Positions 20,791 to 27,423 of a DNA stretch of 28,737 bases are shown in pieces. Location of the stretch: positions 1-28,737 of the forward strand of contig DHVS01000040.1 in NCBI GenBank assembly GCA_002412795.1. The letters are read 5' to 3'. A program made the translations under genes and the position numbers. The notes beneath the pieces were generated by a model. That model was not told the DNA's origin. It made no database searches and worked only from the letters and a program-made list of their open reading frames with translations. Position 1 is the stretch's first letter. Each line of letters opens with the position of its first letter. This DNA comes from a bacterium UBP2_UBA5202. Lineage in GTDB: Bacteria; Edwardsbacteria; AC1; EtOH8.

Positions 20791-21213
20791 ATGGCCCGGA
20801 TAAAGATAGACCTTCCCCCAAAATTCAGCTTCGAAACGGAGCTGCCGGTGCGGATCACCGACATCAACTACGGCGGGCACCTGGGCAACGACGCCCTGCT
20901 GGGGCTGGTTCACGAGGCCCGGCTGAGGTTCCTGAAGAGCATGGGCTGCAGCGAGCATGATGTCGAAGGCGCGGGGATCATCATGTCCGATGCGGCCATC
21001 GTCTACCAGGCCGAGTGTTTTTACGGGGACGTGCTGAAGTTCCAGGTAAGCGCCGGGGATTTCTCCCGGGCCGGCTGCGATATCTTTTACAAGATCACCA
21101 ACGCCAAGACCGGAGGCCCCGTGGCCGAGGCCAAGACCGGGATAGTGTTCTACGATTACCAGGCCAAGAAAGTATTGCCGGTGCCGGAGGGTTTTAGGAA
21201 AAGGTTTGTCTGA
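20791..21213 (+). CDS. hotdog-fold acyl-CoA thioesterase (4HBT/YbgC-like)
   Basis: A 140-residue hotdog-fold protein that should hydrolyse acyl-CoA thioesters in the cytoplasm. The family pattern is TDINYGGHLGNDALLGLVHEARLRFLKS, whose halves (DINYGGHLGND and VHEARLRFL) carry the catalytic-site Asp/Asn and helix residues of the 4-hydroxybenzoyl-CoA thioesterase group. Later segments (VYQAECFYGDVLKFQV, AEAKTGIVFYD) match the beta-sheet. ATG 20791 has AAGGAAG 8 nt upstream; the frame further upstream runs into the repeat at 20625-20712. The acyl substrate is unknown. A bidirectional terminator lies downstream. Confidence 0.85.
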   Translation: MARIKIDLPPKFSFETELPVRITDINYGGHLGNDALLGLVHEARLRFLKSMGCSEHDVEGAGIIMSDAAIVYQAECFYGDVLKFQVSAGDFSRAGCDIFYKITNAKTGGPVAEAKTGIVFYDYQAKKVLPVPEGFRKRFV

Positions 21214-21215
21214 TA

Positions 21216-21326
21216 GGTGGTTGAGTACCCCGCCGGCCCTCGATACAGTTGTCCGACCGGCTATAATGTATGTTCTGGTATTGTCGTACAACCACTCGGT
21301 CATCGGCGGGGTGTATCGAAACCACC
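21216..21326. repeat. long inverted-repeat element after the thioesterase gene
   Basis: Left arm GGTGGTTGAGTACCCCGCC (21216-21234) and right arm GGCGGGGTGTATCGAAACCACC (21305-21326) pair over most of their length, around an 70-bp centre. It is non-coding and resembles other dispersed intergenic palindromes of the window. Confidence 0.65.
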
Positions 21327-21336
21327 GGGTGCCAGT

Positions 21337-21367
21337 AAAAATGGAGCCTTTTTAAGGCTCCATTTTT
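21337..21367. terminator. bidirectional terminator
   Basis: A 14-bp perfect stem AAAAATGGAGCCTT / AAGGCTCCATTTTT with a TTT loop, and A- and T-runs on either side, lies between the converging thioesterase (+) and YjbQ (-) genes and touches the YjbQ stop codon. Confidence 0.88.
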
Positions 21368-21771
21368 CATCCCTCAACTATTTTCACCCAGACCTCCCGT
21401 TTCCTGGGCCCGTCGAACTCGCAGAAATACAGTCCCTGCCAGGTTCCCAGGGCCAAACGGCCGTCCTGTACTATCAGGGTCTTTTGGCAGCCCATCAGGC
21501 TGGACTTGATGTGGGCGGCCGAGTTGCCCTCGGAGTGGCCATAGCCGTCGTCCCAGGGGAATCTCTTATCCAAAGAAGCCAGAATGTCCCGGACCACATC
21601 AGGGTCGGCGTTCTCGTTGATGGTCAGCCCGGCGGTGGTGTGGGGCACCCAGACCAGGGCCAGGCCGTCCTTGACCTTTTCCCGGGAGATGATCTCCTGC
21701 ACCCGGGCGGTGATGTCCAAAAACTGGGAGCGGGACCCGGTGGAAAGGCTTATTTTGTGCAGTTTATCCAC
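21367..21771 (-). CDS. YjbQ/UPF0047 family protein, paralogue 1
   Basis: A 134-residue protein of the YjbQ family (UPF0047), trimers with a conserved His/Asp/Asn metal-like pocket; some members have weak thiamine-phosphate synthase activity. Visible signatures are VWVPHTTAGLTINENADPDV, GHSEGNSAAHIKSSLMG and LGTWQGLYFCEFDGPRKREV. The start is GTG at 21771; an ATG slightly upstream is in another frame and hits a stop. It lies 21 bp after the stop of the membrane-protein gene and is probably the last gene of the - strand operon that begins at 23974. A second, diverged copy is at 26792. Confidence 0.88.
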   Translation of the reverse strand: MDKLHKISLSTGSRSQFLDITARVQEIISREKVKDGLALVWVPHTTAGLTINENADPDVVRDILASLDKRFPWDDGYGHSEGNSAAHIKSSLMGCQKTLIVQDGRLALGTWQGLYFCEFDGPRKREVWVKIVEG

Positions 21772-21792
21772 GTTCTGTCGTTTCAGCCATAT

Positions 21793-22227
21793 TTAGCTGG
21801 CATTTTCAAAGCGCATAATGTGCCAAACCACTAATGCCAAGGCTCCGCCGTTGAAGAGCAAAAGGTAAAGTTCGTTGCGCAGCAGGATGAAGAGAACGAA
21901 GCCGAAGATCCCGGGGATGGCGGCCAGGGCCACGGCTACTATCTGCATCGGCTTGACCACCGCCGGAATGGCCGTCTCCGGTAACTGCCCCGGGATGGGT
22001 TTGGGCCGGCCGGCCAGGGAGGCGAACTTGAAGGACATTCCGGCCACCAGCAGGGAAACAACGGTGAAGACGATGGTGACGACCTCTTCCGGCGCCCCGG
22101 ATACCGGTTTGCCAAAAGCGCCCCGCAGGTTCAGGAAGTAGGCTATGCCGGCCAGGAACAGCGGCTCTGCGGCTACTGCCCAGAGGATAATCTGGTTGAT
22201 CGGGGGCTTTGGGGTTGTATGGTGCAA
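21793..22227 (-). CDS. small multi-spanning membrane protein
   Basis: A 144-residue protein with four predicted membrane segments (about residues 10-29, 47-65, 91-111 and 114-133). No family is recognised. The only start compatible with the first helix is TTG at 22227, three bases beyond the stop codon of the preceding gene, with GGGAAAG in that gene's end as a possible Shine-Dalgarno; this spacing suggests translational coupling. The function is unknown; its place in the operon between the NAT-like protein and YjbQ offers no firm clue. Confidence 0.6.
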   Translation of the reverse strand: MHHTTPKPPINQIILWAVAAEPLFLAGIAYFLNLRGAFGKPVSGAPEEVVTIVFTVVSLLVAGMSFKFASLAGRPKPIPGQLPETAIPAVVKPMQIVAVALAAIPGIFGFVLFILLRNELYLLLFNGGALALVVWHIMRFENAS

Positions 22228-22230
22228 GGC

Positions 22231-22992
22231 CTATTCTTTCCCTTCTAACGGTTCATATATTTCCAGGGCTTTCAGGGTTATCTCGTATTTGATCCCGGAA
22301 CGCTGTGATATCCTTTGGGCCCATTCCTCCAAGGAGTTCAAGCCCGGCTCGTAAATCCTGCTTTCATCATTGCTGATGAAGCTTTTCTTTTGGGAATACT
22401 CCCAGTGCACCCGTTTTCCTCCCTGCCAAATGCGGCATTCGCACAAGGCGTCATGCAGGTTGTTCTGGGTGGCTTCGGCCCGGGCCTTCAGATCGGCCTC
22501 CCCCAGGGGTGTCAAATTGAAGGCCTGCCGGCTGATGTGGCCGCCGGGCCGCAGGTACTCGATATCCAAAATGTTCCCCGAGATGCGGGGCTTTATTTTT
22601 GCCCCGGGAAAAAGCCCTTCCAGTTCAAGATCCTCCCGGTATCCGGGATGAGCGGGGTCGGCCAGCAGCGGCAGCAGCCACTGGTCGCCCAGGTCGCAAA
22701 AATACCTGTAACCGTGTCCGTCTTGAGCCATTGTGGCGGCGTGGTCATGGTCCGTGCCCACCGCCCAGCAGGAAACACCGTTCTTTTGGAACTCGTCTCT
22801 CAGCCAAAACGCCAGGTCAAAACAGTTGCCGGAGGTGCCATAGCGCTGCCGGTGCTCCTTCATCAGATCCAAAGACCTCTGCCGTGCCCGGCCCGGCGGG
22901 ACCTGACCATAATACCAGGCCTTGGTGAGGGTCTCCATGGGGAAATCATCGAACCGGGACCAGACCTCAAGTATTTCACGGCTGATGTTCAT
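22231..22992 (-). CDS. uncharacterised protein with NAT/transglutaminase-like Cys-His-Asp pattern
   Basis: A 253-residue, probably cytoplasmic protein. The segment SGNCFDLAFWLRDEF (Cys57) followed by VGTDHDHAATM (His82/His84) and YFCDLGDQWLLP (Asp100 or Asp103) has the order and spacing of the Cys-His-Asp triad of arylamine N-acetyltransferases and transglutaminase-like enzymes. The remainder shows no recognisable motif and lacks the usual NAT N-terminus, so substrate and reaction are open. Its ATG overlaps the TGA of the DUF4846 gene (ATGA), which indicates translational coupling, and the next gene starts three bases after its own stop. Confidence 0.55.
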   Translation of the reverse strand: MNISREILEVWSRFDDFPMETLTKAWYYGQVPPGRARQRSLDLMKEHRQRYGTSGNCFDLAFWLRDEFQKNGVSCWAVGTDHDHAATMAQDGHGYRYFCDLGDQWLLPLLADPAHPGYREDLELEGLFPGAKIKPRISGNILDIEYLRPGGHISRQAFNLTPLGEADLKARAEATQNNLHDALCECRIWQGGKRVHWEYSQKKSFISNDESRIYEPGLNSLEEWAQRISQRSGIKYEITLKALEIYEPLEGKE

Positions 22993-23714
22993 TTGAACCT
23001 TCGCAGCACCGGCGCTCCCAGGTCCATGTAATCTTTAAGATACCTGAAATAACCCTCCACCGTGAACCAGCCCTCAGTTCCGTAGCTCTCCAGGGCTTTC
23101 TCGATATGGAACTCCTGGGCCGGCATGTAGCTGAAGCCCAGCAGATACAGCTTTTGTCCGGCAGAATTACGGCAGACATTCATCACCACCGAAACGTGGC
23201 CCACCCCGCCCCGCTCGTTCTGGACCACCATTTCGCCGGGGGCCAGGGCGGAGGTGTCCACCGCGGCGCAGCCTTTTTTAAGGGAATAGGAGTTGCTGTT
23301 GGCAAATGCCCGGCGCAAAAAATTCCTGTAGCTCAGCCGGGAGGTGCTGTAATTCTGCCGTCTGCCGTTGTAATCAAACAAATAAAGTTTTTCCAGTTTG
23401 TTGGTGTCTTTGTGATACTCGGCCCACAGCCGCATGGCGTAATCGGCGCACTGCTCCAGGTCGCCGGGGAACAACAGCGGCAGGTCCAGCACAGCGTAAA
23501 CGCTGTATGAACCAGACGGGACCTTTCGCCCGGCATGGTCCACTATCTCCAAACTGCTTTTCAGCGGCCGGCGGGTGAGCCACTGGCTGTAGCTGCCTGC
23601 GGGATACTCCATCGCCTGGTAGCCGGCAGGGACAGGGATGTCCTTAACAAGTTTTTGATTCTGACCGAATGCCAGGACCGGTAAGGCTAACAGAATTATT
23701 ATTATTCGTATCAT
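22989..23714 (-). CDS. secreted DUF4846 family protein
   Basis: A 241-residue exported protein. The signal peptide MIRIIIILLALPVLAFG is followed by IPVPAGYQAMEYPAGSYSQWLTRRPLK and DLEQCADYAMRLWAEYHK, both characteristic of DUF4846. Late residues GHVSVVMNVCRN and EGWFTVEGYFRYLKDY also fit. Family members occur mostly in Bacteroidetes and related groups and have no assigned function; an NlpC-like peptidase relation has sometimes been suggested for the pattern with Cys and His, but I cannot confirm it here. ATG 23714 was chosen because it begins the signal peptide and overlaps the stop of the preceding gene. Confidence 0.75.
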   Translation of the reverse strand: MIRIIIILLALPVLAFGQNQKLVKDIPVPAGYQAMEYPAGSYSQWLTRRPLKSSLEIVDHAGRKVPSGSYSVYAVLDLPLLFPGDLEQCADYAMRLWAEYHKDTNKLEKLYLFDYNGRRQNYSTSRLSYRNFLRRAFANSNSYSLKKGCAAVDTSALAPGEMVVQNERGGVGHVSVVMNVCRNSAGQKLYLLGFSYMPAQEFHIEKALESYGTEGWFTVEGYFRYLKDYMDLGAPVLRRFK

Positions 23715-23974
23715 TTTGTGTTCTTGCCGGCCGGAATATTCTTGGGTGGCCGGGTGATCAGGTACATCGGCAGGAAGAAGATCAGCACCAGGAACACCAA
23801 AATGGCCCAGAGCATCGGCGGCCAGGGCTCCCGGTAACGCTGCCTGGCGTCGTAATACACCCAAAAACAGACCGGAACCAGGATGGCCATGGCGATCACG
23901 GTGATCACCGGGTCCTGCTGGGCGAAGGGCGAACCCTGGGAAAGATCGAGGCTGTTGTCTAAATTAACGCGCAT
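23711..23974 (-). CDS. small membrane protein, first gene of the operon
   Basis: An 87-residue protein with two hydrophobic segments (about residues 22-40 and 52-73) linked by a basic loop (YDARQRYREPWPP). The family is not recognised. Its last codons overlap the start of the DUF4846 gene by four bases, so the two are coupled. It opens the - strand cluster 23974 to 21367. No clear promoter is seen; a repeat palindrome lies just upstream (24001-24067). Confidence 0.65.
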   Translation of the reverse strand: MRVNLDNSLDLSQGSPFAQQDPVITVIAMAILVPVCFWVYYDARQRYREPWPPMLWAILVFLVLIFFLPMYLITRPPKNIPAGKNTK

Positions 23975-24000
23975 ACTTTCTTCTGTAAAACAATTATTTA

Positions 24001-24067
24001 CGGGATAGACAGGATTTACATGATTTCAACGTGGTATAATTAAAAAGAGAATCCTGTTAATCCTGCC
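24001..24067. repeat. palindromic repeat (AGGATT...AATCCT family)
   Basis: GGGATAGACAGGATTTACATG and AATCCTGTTAATCCTGCC form an imperfect palindrome around an AT-rich centre. A single arm recurs at 10357-10376. It separates the large DUF2207-like gene from the next operon. Confidence 0.65.
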
Positions 24068-24079
24068 AAAGAATAAACA

Positions 24080-25717
24080 TTATCTTCCTCCGCCGGCGCA
24101 GGCGCAGGCGCAACCGGCGCAGGCGCAGGCACAGGCGCAGCCCCCGCCGCCGCTGGATCTGCCGCTGCCGGAGCTGACCGGAATGGGGTTGGTCTTGTCG
24201 GTGATCTTGCCGGTGAAACTGTCCACCTTGCCCACCAGCCCGGCGGCAAAACCCTCCATGCCGGTGGTCATCCTATTGGCGAAATCCGCGCCGGGAAGCT
24301 TGGGCATCTCCATACTCGGCCCTTTTCCCACCGAACCCCCGCCGCCTGTGGTGGTCTGTCCGCCGCCGTAGCCCCAGCGGCCCCACCAGCGGGGAAGGTA
24401 CACATCGCCCGTGCCGTACTGGCTGCGCATCCGGTCGTTGTAGGCGGGGTCCATGCTCATCCAATCGAACTGCTCCTCCAGCTCTTTGGTCTTAAGCTCC
24501 GGAGTCTGGGCCGCAGTGACCTGCTGCCAGGCCTGGCTGACGATGCTCTTATAATAGGCCACGGTCTCCTTGCGGGAAAAGCCCTTCATCTTGGCGTTGG
24601 TCTCTTTGATGAGATCGATCACCAGCGCCTGCAGCTTGGCTTCGGGAGCCAGGCCCTGCTTGTCCAAAGACGCCAGGAACGTTTTTTCGTAGGGCTGGTC
24701 GGCCGGAACCGCATCCAGCAGCTTGAACTTTAACTGGGGCGAGCGGCTGGAAACTTCCAGCGCCCCTTTCTTGATCAGCCCGAACAGGATCATGGTCAGC
24801 ACCTTGTCCAGCGGCATCTCCAGCAGCAGGCCGGCCTCGGGGGCGGTCAGGCCCCGCTTGATGCCCACGCCCTCCACCGAGACCTCGGGCGGCAGGTATT
24901 TCATCCTGCGCTTGCGGGCATTCCGGACGCCGAAGAATATTATGGCCCCGAACATCCAGAAGACGAAACTGTTCAGGAAGAATTTTACGATGCCCCACAG
25001 GAACCCGAAGAACCCGCCGATGATCCGGAACAGCAGGGGAGCCGGTTTGGTGACCGCCCCGGGGCTGACATATTTGGCCGGGAAGGAGGCCCCGAAAGTG
25101 TACTGCTCATCGGGATTGGCGGTTCCCATCACCCAGCGGTAGACCGGGGTATTGTCCACGGTATCGTACCAGGCTTCGGTGAACTCATTTTCGTGGTAGC
25201 GCGGCTCGTCCGCCTGGACGCCGGGCGGGAAGACGAAGTTGCATTCCAGGTAGGTGCTGCCGGAGACATATTCAGAGCCGTACCAGGTGGGCGAGAATTT
25301 GAATGAGGCATAGGCCTCGTCCTGGGAATCCTGGTTAAGCATGCTGGTCAAATGCACCCAGAACTCCAGCGTTCCGGAATCGCCGGGGGCGATGGACATC
25401 CCGTCCAAATGCACCTCCACCCCGTAGGGCTTGACGTACTCCGAGACCCGGATATCGGAAAGCGTCCGCCCCCTGATGCTGGCCCGGGCCGATTCCAGCT
25501 GGTAGCTGCCGTTGGGAAGGCCTATGTCCACTATGTCTATGGCCTGGCCCTGGGGCAGGCAGGTGAATGTCAGCGAGTAATACAGGTCGGCCTGTCCCGA
25601 GGGGTTGATGGTCACCCAGGAGACATTGCGGGGGAGCTCAAAGCGGTAGTCGGCCAGGGCGGTTGAGCCGAGGGCTAGCAAAAGGTATAGGGTCAAGAAA
25701 GGAGTTTTATATTTCAT
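24080..25717 (-). CDS. large membrane protein, DUF2207-like, with Cys-Ala-rich C-terminus
   Basis: A 545-residue exported membrane protein. A signal peptide (about 1-22, ending STALA) precedes an extracytoplasmic beta domain (about 25-225; YRFELPRNVSWVTIN, DLYYSLTFTCLPQG). One or two transmembrane helices (about 232-268) lead to a cytoplasmic region with RGLTAPEAGLLLEMPLDKV, a winged-helix-like segment typical of DUF2207 proteins. The C-terminus is a Gly/Ser-rich linker followed by seven cysteines alternating with alanine (CACACACAGCACACAGGG). The start is ATG 25717 (AGGG 7 nt upstream); a TTG two codons earlier is possible. The function is unknown; the Cys array may bind metal, be lipidated or anchor the tail. 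Confidence 0.72.
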   Translation of the reverse strand: MKYKTPFLTLYLLLALGSTALADYRFELPRNVSWVTINPSGQADLYYSLTFTCLPQGQAIDIVDIGLPNGSYQLESARASIRGRTLSDIRVSEYVKPYGVEVHLDGMSIAPGDSGTLEFWVHLTSMLNQDSQDEAYASFKFSPTWYGSEYVSGSTYLECNFVFPPGVQADEPRYHENEFTEAWYDTVDNTPVYRWVMGTANPDEQYTFGASFPAKYVSPGAVTKPAPLLFRIIGGFFGFLWGIVKFFLNSFVFWMFGAIIFFGVRNARKRRMKYLPPEVSVEGVGIKRGLTAPEAGLLLEMPLDKVLTMILFGLIKKGALEVSSRSPQLKFKLLDAVPADQPYEKTFLASLDKQGLAPEAKLQALVIDLIKETNAKMKGFSRKETVAYYKSIVSQAWQQVTAAQTPELKTKELEEQFDWMSMDPAYNDRMRSQYGTGDVYLPRWWGRWGYGGGQTTTGGGGSVGKGPSMEMPKLPGADFANRMTTGMEGFAAGLVGKVDSFTGKITDKTNPIPVSSGSGRSSGGGGCACACACAGCACACAGGGR

Positions 25718-25783
25718 TTTCAAACCCTTTGTTTGGGTGTGTCAAATTCCGGAAGACAGGTGAAATTTACTTGCACCACAATC

Positions 25784-25812
25784 ATCTTAATATATGTAAA
25801 ATCAATTGTCAA
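25784..25812 (-). promoter_or_regulatory. putative promoter of the DUF2207-like gene
   Basis: On the - strand TTGACA (25812-25807), 17-bp spacer and TAAGAT (25789-25784; four of six consensus bases). It lies in the 170-bp gap between two divergent genes. No equally good promoter is seen for the + strand gene at 25889. Confidence 0.5.
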
Positions 25813-25888
25813 GAAAATTTGAAACAAAAGACAGCGCCCCTGCGTATTCAATCTAAACACAGCAAAAAACCGCCAAAAGAGGAAAAAC

Positions 25889-26626
25889 ATGAATTTTTCA
25901 TCGTTCAAAACCAGGATCAGCCAAATGTCGTATATGGTAACCATCCTGGTATTTTTATGGACCGCCTTGGCCCGCGCAGCCGCGCCGGAGGTCCAGGTCA
26001 GGAACACCGGGGATTTCAGCAAACTGCATTTCGACGGAGCATATACAGTCTTCGTGGAACAGGGCCAAACCTACTCGGTCAAGATCGAGGCCGAGCCCAA
26101 ACTGCTGGCCAAGGTTACCACCGAGGTCAAGAACGGAACCTTGAAGGTGGACACCAAAGGCCGCGGTTGGTTCGGTTCCTGTCATAACGACCGGAAAGAC
26201 GTCAAGGTCTACATTACGGTCAAGGATCTGAAAGCCATTGACATAGACGGGTCGGTTGACATCACCGGCCAGGGAAAATTCGTCAGCGATACCATGGAAC
26301 TTTCGATCTCCGGGTCAGGGGACATCAGCCTGGATCTGAAAACCAAGGTGCTGGGAACCGCCATCTCAGGAGCGGGAGATGTCAAACTTACCGGCATGGC
26401 CAAAACCTTCAGCGCCGCCATCGCTGGTTCGGGGGACATCAAGGCCTTGGAGCTGATAACGGAAAAGTGCGAGGTCTCCATTGCCGGTTCGGGCGACTGC
26501 CAGGTGAACGCCTCACAGGAACTGGAGATCAGCATCGCCGGCAGCGGGGACGTCAGCTACAAGGGCAACCCGGCCAGGGTCAGCAACAGCGTCAGCGGGT
26601 CGGGGGAGGTAAAAAAGGTAGAGTGA
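25889..26626 (+). CDS. secreted DUF2807 (head GIN domain) protein
   Basis: A 245-residue exported protein of the DUF2807 family, annotated as putative auto-transporter adhesin, head GIN domain; built as a right-handed beta-helix-like stack. A signal peptide covers about residues 1-30 (YMVTILVFLWTALARAA). The repeated turn motif is evident: SISGSGDISL, ISGAGDVKL, IAGSGDIKA, IAGSGDCQV, IAGSGDVSY and SGSGEVKK, each about 20 residues apart. Two Cys are present (GSCHND, EKCEV) besides GDCQV. AGAGGAA precedes the ATG. It is divergent from the DUF2207-like gene and may share its regulatory gap. Confidence 0.88.
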   Translation: MNFSSFKTRISQMSYMVTILVFLWTALARAAAPEVQVRNTGDFSKLHFDGAYTVFVEQGQTYSVKIEAEPKLLAKVTTEVKNGTLKVDTKGRGWFGSCHNDRKDVKVYITVKDLKAIDIDGSVDITGQGKFVSDTMELSISGSGDISLDLKTKVLGTAISGAGDVKLTGMAKTFSAAIAGSGDIKALELITEKCEVSIAGSGDCQVNASQELEISIAGSGDVSYKGNPARVSNSVSGSGEVKKVE

Positions 26627-26633
26627 CCTGAGG

Positions 26634-26755
26634 ATCATCAAAACAGCGATAACATGAAAGATATCGCTGGAAATCAACAAGGCTCTATCGAGCCTCCAAT
26701 ATCAGGCCGCTCGTGCGGCCTTGATGATATCAAGCGATAGCCTTCAGGCTATCGC
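26634..26755 (+). other. cluster of four hairpins, possible structured RNA
   Basis: Consecutive stems: CAGCGATA/TATCGCTG (26644-26669), AGGCTC/GAGCCT (26680-26695), AGGCCGC/GCGGCCT (26704-26721) and GCGATAGCC/GGCTATCGC (26734-26755). An outer pair ATCATCAA (26634-26641) and TTGATGAT (26721-26728) can close the first three into a multi-branched fold. It sits in the 3' region of the DUF2807 gene, before a terminator. Confidence 0.45.
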
Positions 26756-26760
26756 ACAAT

Positions 26761-26789
26761 AAAGGGCGGGTTCAATGAACCCGCCCTTT
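26761..26789. terminator. bidirectional terminator
   Basis: A 13-bp perfect stem AAAGGGCGGGTTC / GAACCCGCCCTTT with a 3-nt loop and T-rich tail TTATTTATT, between converging genes; it ends both the DUF2807 transcript and the YjbQ paralogue 2 transcript. Confidence 0.9.
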
Positions 26790-26791
26790 AT

Positions 26792-27211
<420 letters not shown>

Positions 27212-27351
27212 GGAAGTATCCTTATGTAAGGCTAGCTTAAAAACCAGTATGTGATTACTGTATTTAGCAATTATACAACTAAAAATTATCTTATCACAAG
27301 TGTAATTTTATTATCGGTGTTTATTACATAGGCAGGTGCACAATATTATTC

Positions 27352-27385
27352 TTGACAATTCAAAATAAAGTAGTATTATTATAAT
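27352..27385 (+). promoter_or_regulatory. putative promoter of the terminal repeat-protein gene
   Basis: TTGACA at 27352-27357, with TATTAT at 27374-27379 (16-bp spacer) or TATAAT at 27380-27385 (22-bp spacer, too long). It lies 40-70 bp before the ATG at 27424 in the AT-rich 210-bp gap, which otherwise shows no feature. Confidence 0.5.
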
Positions 27386-27423
27386 GGGATATAGGGGCAT
27401 TTAATTACTAAGAGGCAATAAAC

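Noticed and set aside
26634..26789. CRISPR array
   Set aside because: The stems differ from one another and there are no direct repeats with regular spacers; no cas genes are in the window.
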